Positions 51,573 through 61,855 of a stretch of 64,000 nucleotides of DNA are shown here, in pieces. The position numbers and the translations under genes were made by a program. The stretch is from Methylacidimicrobium fagopyrum. GTDB lineage: Bacteria; Verrucomicrobiota; Verrucomicrobiia; Limisphaerales; UBA11358. Position 1 is the first letter of the stretch. Each line of letters starts with the position of its first letter. The notes under the pieces were generated by a model. The model was given only the letters and a program-made list of their open reading frames with translations, was not told the DNA's origin and made no database searches. The stretch is from the NCBI GenBank assembly GCA_026225255.1, contig JAMFSJ010000033.1, forward strand, positions 124,001 through 188,000, given 5' to 3'.

Positions 51573-52796
51573 ATGAAAGTTTTGATCGTTGAAGAAGCGC
51601 TAAAAACCCTGCACGGACACTGGTTTCAATACATCAGTGACATCGTGAATGGTGGCCGGGAGGCGGGCCATGAAATCGAGGTGGCGGTGCATAAAGACGC
51701 TTGCCCGGAAATTTTGCAGGCGCTCCCATGTCGCCCGGTCCTTAACGCCACCGTTTTTGAAAAAAACGTGGTAAGTGCCGGAAAATTTGATGGGTTTAAA
51801 CGTAGCTTCGTTCACAATCGTTCGCTCTACCGTGATTTGTGCGCCTTTTTATCGGCGAATAATGACTATGATGTGATCATCGCCACCACGCCGCGACTGG
51901 ATCATTTGCTGGCATATGAATTTCTTCACTGGCGGTTTCCTCATCAGAAACGGCCGCATTTCGTGCTGATTTTTGTTGAATCCGTAGGGAAGTATTCGTC
52001 GGATTATACGCGTATCTCGTTTGGGAAAAAATCACTACCGTTGAAGCTAGCCTTGAAACTTTCTCGCTTCTTGCCGGAAAGGGAAAATTTTTCTTTAGTT
52101 ACGGAATCCGCCGGGCTGGTGCGCCAGTTTGAAAAATTTTGTGGTATTGAGTTCGGTCTCGTGCCGCATGTTACGCGTCTACCGGTATCGGATTCATATC
52201 GCAAAAAGTCGGACCCATTGGCGGCTCCAGTTTCCCCGAAGATTCTTGGAACTTTTGGTTTCACGCGTTATGACAAGGGCGTTGACGTTTTGCAATCCGC
52301 CATCAAATTGTTTCCGCCGCCAGCCGGTCAACCCGGTATCCGTTTTGTGGTGCAATGGACGGGCGATTACCAGTTGCCCGACGGATCTTGGATTCGCAAA
52401 GATTCGACGCTGGAGAATTCGTCATGGGTTCAATACATACCGGCTTTTTCTGCTTCCAGTGAATACTACGAATGGATTGCCCGCACGGACATTATGGTGC
52501 TGCCTTACCGGAAAGATTTTTATTACGATAAACTTTCGCGCGTGGCCATTGACGGGGCGCTGGCGGGAATACCGATTGTCTATCCCTCGGGAACTTGGCT
52601 GGAATCATTTGTCCAACAATACGCCGCTGGCGTCGCTTTCCAGCCGGAGGATCCCGCATCGCTCGCGCAAGCAATTCAAGAGGCGGTCATTAAATTTCCA
52701 GAATTAAAAGTGAAGGCGGACGCGAGGAAACAGATTGCTGAGGACGCATTTTCTGCCCGCACTTTTTTTAATATTATCGGCGCGATGCGTAAATAA
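51573..52796 (+). CDS. GT-B glycosyltransferase, divergent family 4
   Basis: The protein has 407 residues. A Rossmann-like opening M-K-V-L-I-V-E-E-A-L and a late V-L-P-Y-R-K-D-F-Y-Y-D-K-L-S-R-V-A-I-D-G-A-L-A-G-I-P replace the usual E-x7-E. Donor site looks atypical. It follows a 118-bp gap. Confidence 0.72.
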   Translation: MKVLIVEEALKTLHGHWFQYISDIVNGGREAGHEIEVAVHKDACPEILQALPCRPVLNATVFEKNVVSAGKFDGFKRSFVHNRSLYRDLCAFLSANNDYDVIIATTPRLDHLLAYEFLHWRFPHQKRPHFVLIFVESVGKYSSDYTRISFGKKSLPLKLALKLSRFLPERENFSLVTESAGLVRQFEKFCGIEFGLVPHVTRLPVSDSYRKKSDPLAAPVSPKILGTFGFTRYDKGVDVLQSAIKLFPPPAGQPGIRFVVQWTGDYQLPDGSWIRKDSTLENSSWVQYIPAFSASSEYYEWIARTDIMVLPYRKDFYYDKLSRVAIDGALAGIPIVYPSGTWLESFVQQYAAGVAFQPEDPASLAQAIQEAVIKFPELKVKADARKQIAEDAFSARTFFNIIGAMRK

Positions 52797-52801
52797 ATTT
52801 T

Positions 52802-53983
52802 GTGATAAATTCCAAGCCGGTTAAGGTTCTTATTTTTTCGCCCTCAGCTTACGGCGGCATCGCGGAGTATTCGTTCTACCAAGCCAGCGAGTTAAAAAAA
52901 GCGGGTGCCAAAGTTGTCTGCTTGGTGTCCCCCGATTTTCTCCAGGGTCGAGCAACCGATTTTGAGAAAGTAATCTGTCTGGCTGATTCGATTCCAGAAG
53001 GTGGCTCGCGGCTGGCGCGAAAAATTCGAATGGCTTGGCAAATTGTTTTTAACCGCTTGATATTAGCGGGACAGATTATCAAGCATCGTCCCCATTTGGT
53101 TTTACTGGACTCCTACGTTGAATACTTCTCACCGCTTTGGGTCTGGCCGCATTGGATTTTAGCCAGGCTCGGAAAAGTTTGTTACGCTGCGAACTTACAC
53201 GATCCGGTTCGTAGTTACGCCATTGGCCCTGACTGGTGGCATAGCGCATCAGTGCGTTTAGCCTATTTGCCGTTGGATTTTGTTTTGGTGCATGAGACGC
53301 CGCGGGAACCTTCGCCGGTGCCTTCCAAAGTTCGGGTCGTCCAAGTGCCGCATGGATTATATGAAATTTCCGGGACTGCACCCGACCGCGCAATCGTGCG
53401 GCGCGAATGGGGAGTGCGCGACGGGCAAAAAGTTTTTCTCGCCTTTGGTTACATCCGTGACGGAAAAAATCTTGATCTCTCCGTGCGGGCACTTGTGAAA
53501 TTTTCGGAGGCTTTTTTGGTTATGGCTGGTTCGGTAGCCTCGACTAACGATAAGCCTTTTGCTTTTTATCGTGATTTGGCCGACCGCCTTGGCGTGGCCG
53601 ACCGTTGTCGTTTTTTTGAAGGTTTTGTGAACGACAATGATTTGGGGAAATATTTTGCAGGGGCTGATTTTGTGATATTGACCTACGCCGCTACGTTTCA
53701 TTCCCAGAGTGGCGTGTTGAATATTGCGGCGCGGGCGCGCAAGCCGGTGCTGGCCTCAGCTTCGCCGAGCGCTCTGATTCAATCGGTAAATCAGTTTGCA
53801 CTGGGAGTTGCCATCATCCCGGATTCACTGGAAGCAGTAATCGAAGGTATGCGCAATTTACTTCAAACTCCCCCGCAACCACGCTGGCAGGAATACGAGG
53901 AAGCTTCGGCTTGGAGTAAGAATGCCGTTGGCATTCTGGCAGCAGCTGGGCTAACTCTGGAAACAACCGAAAGCGCTTCATGA
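52802..53983 (+). CDS. GT-B glycosyltransferase, divergent family 4
   Basis: The protein has 393 residues from GTG 52802, five bases after the previous stop. Y-G-G-I-A-E-Y-S is the acceptor loop; the donor part has [11 protein letters not shown] and [12 protein letters not shown], with no E-x7-E Glu pair. It ends by overlapping the next ATG by four bases. Confidence 0.75.
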   Translation: MINSKPVKVLIFSPSAYGGIAEYSFYQASELKKAGAKVVCLVSPDFLQGRATDFEKVICLADSIPEGGSRLARKIRMAWQIVFNRLILAGQIIKHRPHLVLLDSYVEYFSPLWVWPHWILARLGKVCYAANLHDPVRSYAIGPDWWHSASVRLAYLPLDFVLVHETPREPSPVPSKVRVVQVPHGLYEISGTAPDRAIVRREWGVRDGQKVFLAFGYIRDGKNLDLSVRALVKFSEAFLVMAGSVASTNDKPFAFYRDLADRLGVADRCRFFEGFVNDNDLGKYFAGADFVILTYAATFHSQSGVLNIAARARKPVLASASPSALIQSVNQFALGVAIIPDSLEAVIEGMRNLLQTPPQPRWQEYEEASAWSKNAVGILAAAGLTLETTESAS

Positions 53984-54519
53984 ATATCCGACTCCTCGGT
54001 GGTGCGCTGGCAGCTTTCGTTTACAATCATTTTTGGTGCCGGATGCCGTCACGCACCTTGCGAAAACTTTATTTGCGCGGCTGGCTTGGTGGTTTGGGCC
54101 AAGGAACTTCTGTGCAAATGAATTGCCAGTTTCTGAATGGGCGCAAAATTCATTTTGGGGCGCGCAATGTCATTAATTTGGGATCCTTATTTGATGGCCG
54201 GAAATTTTCCATTCGCACCGGCGATGATGTTTCCATTGGGCCAGAAGCCGCTATTTTGAATCTTGGTCACGACCCGCAGTCACCCGTGTTTGCCGATCGT
54301 GGGGGGGATGTCATCATCGGGCACCATGTATGGATTGGCTTCCGGGCGGTAATTTTGCCCGGCGTAAAAATTGGCGATGGCGCGGTGGTCGCCGCCAGCT
54401 CGGTAGTGACCAAGGACGTGGACGCCTACACCATTGTGGCTGGAAATCCCGCCCGAAAAATCGGCGAACGCAACCGGGATTTGACTTATCAGCTTAAGTT
54501 TGACCCTTTTCTGCTTTGA
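53980..54519 (+). CDS. hexapeptide-repeat acyltransferase (WcaF-like)
   Basis: The protein has 179 residues of left-handed beta-helix: [39 protein letters not shown]. His in N-L-G-H-D is the expected catalytic base. It acetylates a sugar from acetyl-CoA in the cytoplasm. Both ends overlap neighbours by four bases. Confidence 0.9.
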   Translation: MNIRLLGGALAAFVYNHFWCRMPSRTLRKLYLRGWLGGLGQGTSVQMNCQFLNGRKIHFGARNVINLGSLFDGRKFSIRTGDDVSIGPEAAILNLGHDPQSPVFADRGGDVIIGHHVWIGFRAVILPGVKIGDGAVVAASSVVTKDVDAYTIVAGNPARKIGERNRDLTYQLKFDPFLL

Positions 54520-55688
54520 TCACCAAGCGGACATTTAACCTCCAGCCTTTTCAATCCGACCTGCTCGATTTGTCGCGTTGGGTTGCGGCTTTGCTGGTGG
54601 TGGTCGAGCATTTACGAAGTTTAATGTTTGCGGATTATGGGGTTCAAGAACGGTTGCGAGTTGGCGGAAAAGCTTTTTATTTTTTAACCGGGTTTGGTCA
54701 CTCCGCCGTGATGGTTTTTTTTGTAATGAGCGGTTTTCTGGTCGGCGGTAAAGTTTTAGAACGTCTGGTCAACGGAGAATTTTGCTGGCGAAAATATGGC
54801 ATAGATCGGATCAGCCGACTCTATCTGGTATACCTGCTGGCTTTATTGCTCGGTGGCACCTTCGACTATTTTGGTAGCCATTATTTTAATCAATTCGGAA
54901 TCTATAACGAAACTTTTCCCGGACACATAGCGGTGATTCAGCAGAATTTTGCACAAAACCTTTCCGGGCCGGTGCTTATGGTGAACCTAGCCATGTGCCA
55001 GACCATCCTTGGGCCGGTATTTGGCAGTAATGGACCCATGTGGAGTCTCGCCAATGAGTTTTGGTATTATCTGGCGGGCCCATTGCTTTTTTTAGTTATT
55101 TTTGAATCCAAGATTGCCCGGCGAATACTGGGAATCATCGGACTGTTGGGGATCATCTGGTTCCTGCCTGCGTCCATTTTAATTTACGCCTTGGTCTGGC
55201 TACTGGGAGCTTGGTTCTATTTTATCAATGGTCGGAAGCTATTGCCACTTTGGGTTTCGTTGCCGCTATTTATCATCAGTTTCAGCATCGCCCGCTTGCA
55301 ATGGGTGGCAATTCCATATCTTCCCGATTTTTTGATCGGCATATCCTTTGCGCTGGTTATCAATTCGGCGACCGGAATCTCCCAGCGGATTTCCGGCCGC
55401 AACTGGAGTCAAACATTGGCGGGGTTTTCGTATTCCGTATATCTATGCCACTTTCCGTTTCTTGTCTTTCTGCTTTCTGTCATGTTTCGGGAAGGACTGT
55501 TTGATTTTCAAGGACAATTGACACCCAAACGGGTGGTCATTTTTTTACTGATTCTTTTGCTGGCGTATGCTTGGAGTTTTTTGATTTCACTTGCCACCGA
55601 ACGTCAAACCTCGCGGGTGCGGGGATGGCTTGACCGGCAAATGCCCGGGGTCTCTCGCTATCAAACAAGATCCTCAAGTGGAAGCTGA
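54516..55688 (+). CDS. acyltransferase 3 membrane protein
   Basis: The protein has 390 residues from a TTG that overlaps the upstream TGA (TTGA). [14 protein letters not shown] carries the His; [12 protein letters not shown] and [10 protein letters not shown] follow. About ten membrane helices. Second O-acyltransferase of the cluster. Confidence 0.9.
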   Translation: MITKRTFNLQPFQSDLLDLSRWVAALLVVVEHLRSLMFADYGVQERLRVGGKAFYFLTGFGHSAVMVFFVMSGFLVGGKVLERLVNGEFCWRKYGIDRISRLYLVYLLALLLGGTFDYFGSHYFNQFGIYNETFPGHIAVIQQNFAQNLSGPVLMVNLAMCQTILGPVFGSNGPMWSLANEFWYYLAGPLLFLVIFESKIARRILGIIGLLGIIWFLPASILIYALVWLLGAWFYFINGRKLLPLWVSLPLFIISFSIARLQWVAIPYLPDFLIGISFALVINSATGISQRISGRNWSQTLAGFSYSVYLCHFPFLVFLLSVMFREGLFDFQGQLTPKRVVIFLLILLLAYAWSFLISLATERQTSRVRGWLDRQMPGVSRYQTRSSSGS

Positions 55689-55752
55689 TCTTGGCGTGGT
55701 TTATGCTTTGTAATTCATTTGTAGTCAATACGTTGTATTTTTATTAAGACGG

Positions 55753-57921
55753 ATGATACAACCAGCGATGAATGGATCAAACATGACAGCTCACAATCTT
55801 ATTAAAAAGCGCTTACCCAGTGCAGTTGTCTGGGGGGTAATAATTTTTGGCTGGGCCGTCGCGGGCTGGGCGCAGACCCCGTTAAATGTAACAAATTATG
55901 GCGCCAAGGGTGATTTGTTGACATTGAACAGCATTAATACCGTCAGCAATTCAACTTTGCTGGTTTGCCCGGGAGCGAGTTTTGTAGTTTCCGACAGCAA
56001 TAAGCTGATCGAAGTTTTTGGCGCCGGAACCCGGCAGGGACAGGGTAACCAAGATTTATTTGCTCGCATCACCAAGATTTCATCGCCATCCAATATAACC
56101 ATTTCGGTCGCCGCCGGAGCCACGGCCGCGAATCTAACGGGGCTTTATGGGACGGACTGTTATCCCGCATTTACCAATGCCATTGCCCAGTGCCCAGCAC
56201 CGTCCGGTTCAATCACTATTCCGTCTGGAAATTATTTTTTGCTGCCACCGGACGCTTTGTCTATCAACGGCCATTCCGCTTCACTCAACTACACCCTCAA
56301 TCTAAACCGTGGTGGGATCACTTTTATCGGTCAAGGAAATGCCGTTTTGACCGGCATGGGAGGATGGGTAAATTATAATAATCAAGGCGTTCGTAGTGCG
56401 TTATTTGCCATGACCATGCCCATGACTAATAACTATCCGTTGGTCTTCACTAATCTAACGTTCGATGGTGGCGTGAGTGTTGGTAACATTAAAAATCTAT
56501 CTTATCCCGCCAGCGGTTCGACCGGACTAGGTTGGGATGGCACGCATCATTGGATGATAACTGTAGCCGGGCAGGGAGCCATAATCAGTTCATTAGTTAT
56601 GCAGAACTGTGTTATCAGGCATTGGCGCGGTGAAATGATGGAAGATACCAGCGGATCTCCGAGCCTTTATTTGACAGCCACCAATTGCTTTTTTTACGAT
56701 GGAGACGGGAGTTGCATCAATAATTTCGCGCATAATTGTGTTTCCTGCACCTTTTCCAATGTGAATCAAGCGGAAGAATTTTACCGGACTTATACGACCA
56801 ATGTATCAGTCATGGCCAACTCACTCTTTGTAAATATGAGTTCGGCGATTGCATTAAATGGGGGTTATTACGGTGATCCAAATTACATTATTATTGGGAA
56901 CACATTTACCAATGGCACCGGATACGCACTGCTCACAACTCCGGCTTGTGACGTGCTCTTTGTCAGCAATAATGTCAGTTTTGGCAATGGCATTGCGCTG
57001 GGAGCGGCCGGTTATCAAGGCACCACGATAAATAGTAATATTGTTGTCGCCTGGAATACTTTTAATGGAGCGCAATATCCGTTGCAAATTTTCGGAAACG
57101 GTGTGAACTCTTCCCAAAACGTCTATTTCTTCTCAAATCAGGTGAACAATGCGTGGGGAATCGGTAGTGGTTATGGCTGGTCAACCAACGTGTTTGTAAC
57201 TAATAATCTGTGCAGTAATGTGGGAAGATTCTATATGCAAGGATTGTCCGGCCAGTATTTCTACGAACACAATAATAATTACTCAGCATGGAGCGCAGGC
57301 GGCAGTCCGGCGGCGAAAAATATGTTTACCTACGCGAACGGAAGCCTCGGCCAAATCGTTCAAAGTGATGCTGGTTCAATATTTTATTTAGACGATACTC
57401 AGCCAGGTTCAATTCCCAGTCTGGCTACAATTACCATCACCAATGCGGCCAATAAAGCCTACCCACTCTATGCGAGTGCCAGTCTCTCTGGCAGCGCTTT
57501 TAATGTGAATGCCGGGCAATCCCTAACCTTTTATTGGAATGGAACGCAATGGGTGACTAGCATTACGCCGGTTATATCCGCCATTAACGCCGATGTTTCT
57601 AATCTTGGCACCAACCCGGCGGTGCTACTGATTGCTTGGGGAACTACCGTTAAGCTCTCCGCCTCGACTTCAATTGTCACCGGCGATAATCTGGCTTGGC
57701 AATGGTCGTATAGTTTGAATGGCGGCCCGCAAATTGTGTCCCAGAGTGGAACTGGAAGCGCGCCTGCGAGTAGCTTTACGTATTCCGTTGACACTGGCGG
57801 CAATACCTATGTTTGGACGTTACAGGTAACTGATACCAGGACGGGATCGTCGACCCAATCACAGTTTGCAGTATTTGTGCAGCTACAACCACCGCAAGGG
57901 TTGTTAGTTATTCCTAACTAG
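55753..57921 (+). CDS. exported beta-helix protein (pectate-lyase-3 type)
   Basis: The protein has 722 residues; ATG 55783 is an alternative start that still gives the signal peptide (AVVWGVIIFGWAVAGWAQ). P-L-N-V-T-N-Y-G-A-K-G-D opens a right-handed parallel beta-helix of the Pectate_lyase_3 family. Many N-x-F/I-x-G/N-N coils fill the middle. From about 600 comes a small Ig-like domain (L-A-W-Q-W-S-Y-S-L-N-G-G). It may cut or modify the cluster's own polymer as it leaves the cell, or hold it at the surface; no catalytic residues could be assigned. Confidence 0.8.
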   Translation: MIQPAMNGSNMTAHNLIKKRLPSAVVWGVIIFGWAVAGWAQTPLNVTNYGAKGDLLTLNSINTVSNSTLLVCPGASFVVSDSNKLIEVFGAGTRQGQGNQDLFARITKISSPSNITISVAAGATAANLTGLYGTDCYPAFTNAIAQCPAPSGSITIPSGNYFLLPPDALSINGHSASLNYTLNLNRGGITFIGQGNAVLTGMGGWVNYNNQGVRSALFAMTMPMTNNYPLVFTNLTFDGGVSVGNIKNLSYPASGSTGLGWDGTHHWMITVAGQGAIISSLVMQNCVIRHWRGEMMEDTSGSPSLYLTATNCFFYDGDGSCINNFAHNCVSCTFSNVNQAEEFYRTYTTNVSVMANSLFVNMSSAIALNGGYYGDPNYIIIGNTFTNGTGYALLTTPACDVLFVSNNVSFGNGIALGAAGYQGTTINSNIVVAWNTFNGAQYPLQIFGNGVNSSQNVYFFSNQVNNAWGIGSGYGWSTNVFVTNNLCSNVGRFYMQGLSGQYFYEHNNNYSAWSAGGSPAAKNMFTYANGSLGQIVQSDAGSIFYLDDTQPGSIPSLATITITNAANKAYPLYASASLSGSAFNVNAGQSLTFYWNGTQWVTSITPVISAINADVSNLGTNPAVLLIAWGTTVKLSASTSIVTGDNLAWQWSYSLNGGPQIVSQSGTGSAPASSFTYSVDTGGNTYVWTLQVTDTRTGSSTQSQFAVFVQLQPPQGLLVIPN

Positions 57922-57931
57922 CTGAGGTTGG

Positions 57932-57968
57932 AAAAGTTATTTTGAAAAGTATTCTTCAGATAACTTTT
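57932..57968 (+). terminator. AT-rich hairpin after the beta-helix gene
   Basis: AAAAGTTAT and ATAACTTTT, 9-bp arms with a 19-base loop, 11 bp past the stop. Low GC in the stem and no clean T-run, so a weak or partial terminator at most. Confidence 0.35.
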
Positions 57969-58015
57969 AACTAACTATCTGCCAACCGTTCACTCAACTC
58001 ATACCCGTTTTTTTC

Positions 58016-59032
58016 GTGAGTATTGCCCCCAAGTTCGTTCAAAGAATGGTCTGGTTGGACGTTTGCAAAGGTATTTGCATTATCCTCGTAGTTTTTGGCC
58101 ATGTTTCAGGCGGGCTCGAAGCCACTGGAACATTAGCCCCTAATTCAGTCTGGATTAGTCTGCGGCAATGGGTCTACCTGTTTCACATGCCGGCATTTTT
58201 TGTCTTATCTGGTATTTTTGCGCCTCAATTGTCCCAGCTTTCTTTCGGCGCTTTCTTCCGCGGCCGCTTGCGGACGATCGTTTATCCTTATGTGGTTTGG
58301 ACGATCATTATTGTCGGGGCACAGTTTGCGATGGCCCGCTTTGTGAATAATCCTCCAGATTTCTTGCGGGCGGCATATTTTCTCATAGAACCATACGGCT
58401 ACGGGCTATGGTTTTTATACAGTTTGTTCATAATTTCATCAGTTTTTTACATTCTTGGGCAGTGGAAAATTCCAACCCTGTTTTTGCTTTTACTGGCGAC
58501 CGTGCTATCGTTATTGGCCAGCTTAAATGTCTTCGGGTTCTGGCCAATTCTCAATACCTCCATGAGTTTTTTTATTTATTATGCTGCGGCGGCTTGTGCT
58601 CGTGAAAAAATTATCGCGCTGCCTCCGGTAAATGGCTGGTTGAAACCATTGCTTTTGGGTTTTGTTGGATTACTGCTCATGACTATTTTATATTGGGTAA
58701 TCGCGGGCGCTGGCTGGCTTTTTAATCTGTTGTTGGCGGGACTTGGAATTATCGGGGTGATTTACTTGGCCAAGGGGTTGGCTCAAACTATTGCCAGTCG
58801 AGTTTTGGCGTTTTTAGGATTATTTTCGCTTGAAATTTATCTGGCTCATCCACTTTGGGGAACGGTTTCACGGGTGCTATTGCTTCATTTAAAGATTAAT
58901 TCTCCCGCGATCTTGGTATTGGGCGGAGTTTTATTAGGCGTCGGCGGTTCTTTAATGATTGGAGTTTTATGCCGAATTGTGAACTTTCCGTATCTTTTTA
59001 AGTGGCCGACGAAAGTGGCAACTAAACCTTAA
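58016..59032 (+). CDS. acyltransferase 3 / fucose 4-O-acetylase-like membrane protein
   Basis: The protein has 338 residues from GTG 58016. L-D-V-C-K-G-I-C-I-I-L-V-V-F-G-H carries the His; Y-L-F-H-M-P-A-F-F-V-L-S-G is the second motif, as in WcaL/YcfT-like enzymes. About ten membrane helices. Third membrane acyltransferase of the cluster. Confidence 0.88.
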   Translation: MSIAPKFVQRMVWLDVCKGICIILVVFGHVSGGLEATGTLAPNSVWISLRQWVYLFHMPAFFVLSGIFAPQLSQLSFGAFFRGRLRTIVYPYVVWTIIIVGAQFAMARFVNNPPDFLRAAYFLIEPYGYGLWFLYSLFIISSVFYILGQWKIPTLFLLLLATVLSLLASLNVFGFWPILNTSMSFFIYYAAAACAREKIIALPPVNGWLKPLLLGFVGLLLMTILYWVIAGAGWLFNLLLAGLGIIGVIYLAKGLAQTIASRVLAFLGLFSLEIYLAHPLWGTVSRVLLLHLKINSPAILVLGGVLLGVGGSLMIGVLCRIVNFPYLFKWPTKVATKP

Positions 59033-59052
59033 AGTATTATTGGGGCTAAATT

Positions 59053-60219
59053 GTGTCTTCTCGTCCTCCCTCATTTCGCACTTGGGTTTGTAGTCAGATT
59101 GGCGCCCGGGAACATTATGCGGTGCCGCGCGCTTTGCACCAAAACGATAGCTTGGTGGGAATGGTCACCGATTGGTATGCGCCACGTGGGAAAATGTTGC
59201 GACGAATCCTTGGTCGGCACGGGCGAGCCGCTTTGGCTGCGCGCACGGAATCAATCCCTGATGAATTAGTTCATTCATTTCCTATTCGTAGTTTATTCTG
59301 GAAACGGCAGGTGCGTCGGCTGAGTGCGCAGGGGCGGACTTACGAGGCTTACCTGCAAACCGATAGCGATTTTGCCGCCGCTGCCGCCCGGCTTAAGTTG
59401 CCAGCACACAAGATTTTTTTTGGCTATTCTTATGCCAGTCTGGAAACCTTGGCGGCGGAGAAGCAGCGTGGGATGCTAACGGTGTTAGATCAAATCGACC
59501 CAGGTGCGGTGGAGTTTCATTTGGTAAAAGAGGAAATGACCCGTTTCCCGGAAATGGTTGATTCACCACCAGAATTTCCGGTTACCTATTATGAACGCAA
59601 CCAGCAGGAGTGGGCGTTGGCGGACCGCGTGGTGGTCAATTCACAGTTCGCCCGTGAGGCTTTGATTAAGCAAGGCGTCGCTCCGGAAAAATTATTTGTG
59701 TTGCCGCTTTGTTACGAGTCGGATGAGATTAGTAGAAAACCCGAAAGCGAAAAAAGCGGTAAGCCGAAAGCAGGATCGCCGTTGCGCGTGCTCTTTCTCG
59801 GTCAGGTAATCTTACGCAAAGGGATTCAGTATTTGATTGAGGTTGCTCGCATGTTGGAACACGAAAATGTGCAGTTTGATGTCGTCGGGCCGATTGGTAT
59901 TACAGCGGCGGCAGTGGCGAATGCTCCGCGGAACCTGACTTTTCACGGACGCGCTACACGAGATCAATCGGCTAGCTGGTATCGTCAAGCCGACGTGTTT
60001 GTGTTGCCGACACTGTCCGATGGTTTTGCGATTACTCAATTAGAAGCGATGGCTTACGGTTTGCCGGTGGTAACGACGCCTTGTTGCGGCGAGGTTGTCA
60101 GCGACGGGGTCGATGGTTTTGTTGTTCCGCCGCGCGATGTGGCAACGCTGACTAAAATATTTGTGCGGTATCTGACGGAACCGGATTTATTACGCGAACA
60201 GAATCGGCGGCATTGGTAA
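59053..60219 (+). CDS. family 4 glycosyltransferase, frameshifted near the C-terminus
   Basis: The frame has 388 residues from GTG 59053. R-V-L-F-L-G-Q-V-I-L-R-K-G-I-Q-Y-L and S-D-G-F-A-I-T-Q-L-E are typical GT4 sites. The frame ends R-R-H-W at 60219. The sequence just past it, in the +2 frame, reads A-L-V-K-A-S-Q-F-T-L-E-R-L-A-G-N-L-R-R-L then a stop at 60293. That is a standard GT4 C-terminal helix, so about 27 residues seem lost to a one-base deletion near 60195-60205. The core domains are intact, so activity may remain. Confidence 0.85.
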   Translation: MSSRPPSFRTWVCSQIGAREHYAVPRALHQNDSLVGMVTDWYAPRGKMLRRILGRHGRAALAARTESIPDELVHSFPIRSLFWKRQVRRLSAQGRTYEAYLQTDSDFAAAAARLKLPAHKIFFGYSYASLETLAAEKQRGMLTVLDQIDPGAVEFHLVKEEMTRFPEMVDSPPEFPVTYYERNQQEWALADRVVVNSQFAREALIKQGVAPEKLFVLPLCYESDEISRKPESEKSGKPKAGSPLRVLFLGQVILRKGIQYLIEVARMLEHENVQFDVVGPIGITAAAVANAPRNLTFHGRATRDQSASWYRQADVFVLPTLSDGFAITQLEAMAYGLPVVTTPCCGEVVSDGVDGFVVPPRDVATLTKIFVRYLTEPDLLREQNRRHW

Positions 60220-60307
60220 AAGCGAGTCAATTTACCCTCGAACGATTGGCTGGCAACCTTCGTCGTCTTGAATTTGAGATTTTGAAAAAGTAAGCGAATT
60301 ATTCAAC

Positions 60308-61855
60308 GTGTCAGAAATACTTTCCAAATTACCCTTCAGTTTTTGGGTGCTAATCATACTCCTGATCGGCTGTGCTATCTGGGCTTTGGTTCGGATGCGC
60401 GATGGTATCGGTTTGCCGATGCTAATTGTTCTGGCTACGGTGACAGCTTGGTATGTTGGAGATGCGTTCTATAATGATTATGCCGGGCATCACGCGATAA
60501 TTTTTAAGCCGGAAATTTTGAGCAATGCCTGGTGGCAGGTGGCTTCATTCGTGGCCGTCTTTTGGGCGGCGATACCATATTTGCACCGTTGGTATAATAA
60601 AAGATTTCTGGGCCAACAAAGCGGCCTGATGCAAATGCTCAAGCATGGGGTGGCTCAACCGGTTTTCCAAACCCAATTAAATCAACTGTTTTATGGCTGC
60701 GTTTCAATTTGGGCGATCCTATCGACGATTGCTGTGATTGTGCTCCAGGGGGAAGTTATCCATTACTTTCTTCCATTCTTAAGTTATCAAACAAGTCCTT
60801 GGAGCCACGGTCGAGTCGGAGGCGGATTTGATTGTTTTTCGGTCTTAGGCGTCTACCTCGATCTATTAAACGCTTCCATTTTTGGGGTCGTAGCGGCGCT
60901 TTCTACGAATCGCCGGATTCGCATGTTGGCGATGATTTTTTGCCTGCTTACCTGGCCTAACTTTATTTTCAGCCGCACGCGCAACACCTTGTTGGCGGTG
61001 GTGATTCCGGGCATTTTAAGCTGGGCATTTTTGCGGTTGCGGGGAGGGATGCTTAAAAAAATTACCGTCTTGGGTGGATGCTTTTTGCTGATCAATGCCT
61101 GGATGGGTTTTATTATCGCCAACCGTTCGCATGCAAACATCCTCTCTACTTTTCACGAAAAGGGATTTGATGTCAGTTCAAACGGGAAAGTTCACCACGA
61201 AGGATTGAACATGTATGAAGAGTTGTGCTGGATAAATACTTTCTTTGAGCAAGGAACCTTTCAGCCTGATTGGGGCGGTCGTTACCTGGCGGAATTAGTG
61301 AATCCGATTCCACGGGGACTCTGGAAAGGTAAGCCGCTAATTGGAATTGATTATGCCATCGCCCGTGGCCAAGGCGGGGCGGCGGCCGGTGATGGCGGCG
61401 TCTATGCGACCATCTCAACCGGCATGATCGGGCAGGGAGCGGTGAATTTTGGTCGCTTTTTAGGGCCGGCATTTGCTGCGCTATTAATGAGTTTTTGGGT
61501 GGTGGTTCTGGCGCGATTGGATTTTCAGATTCAACAGCTGGGACGTTTGCCGTTGTATGCGATGGGTATCATCCTGACTTTCAACTTGGGACGCGATATT
61601 ACTTTGATCACACTTTATCCCTTTGTTTTCGGCTCTGCATTAATTTGGTGGTGGGAACGTCGCCGTTCGCGTCAGTCATCGCCTTCACCTGAATCAGGAA
61701 CCCAACCAGCGGCGGCGACCGAATCAAATACCCGGAAAAATTTTATTCCAACAATGGTCCAACGGCCACGCCTAGAGTTTTCCGCTGCTAACAGTCGTAA
61801 ATTTTTTAAGCAATCGACGGCATTGAAACGCACTTCAAATACATTTAGGAAATGA
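60308..61855 (+). CDS. Wzy-like polysaccharide polymerase or O-antigen ligase-type protein
   Basis: The protein has 515 residues from GTG 60308. About ten to twelve membrane helices and a large loop (about 270-375) with H-E-G-L-N-M-Y-E-E-L-C-W, N-P-I-P-R-G-L-W and G-V-Y-A-T-I-S-T-G-M-I-G-Q-G match the general build of O-antigen polymerases. The family is poorly conserved; the call is by topology and context. It overlaps the next gene by four bases. Confidence 0.68.
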   Translation: MSEILSKLPFSFWVLIILLIGCAIWALVRMRDGIGLPMLIVLATVTAWYVGDAFYNDYAGHHAIIFKPEILSNAWWQVASFVAVFWAAIPYLHRWYNKRFLGQQSGLMQMLKHGVAQPVFQTQLNQLFYGCVSIWAILSTIAVIVLQGEVIHYFLPFLSYQTSPWSHGRVGGGFDCFSVLGVYLDLLNASIFGVVAALSTNRRIRMLAMIFCLLTWPNFIFSRTRNTLLAVVIPGILSWAFLRLRGGMLKKITVLGGCFLLINAWMGFIIANRSHANILSTFHEKGFDVSSNGKVHHEGLNMYEELCWINTFFEQGTFQPDWGGRYLAELVNPIPRGLWKGKPLIGIDYAIARGQGGAAAGDGGVYATISTGMIGQGAVNFGRFLGPAFAALLMSFWVVVLARLDFQIQQLGRLPLYAMGIILTFNLGRDITLITLYPFVFGSALIWWWERRRSRQSSPSPESGTQPAAATESNTRKNFIPTMVQRPRLEFSAANSRKFFKQSTALKRTSNTFRK

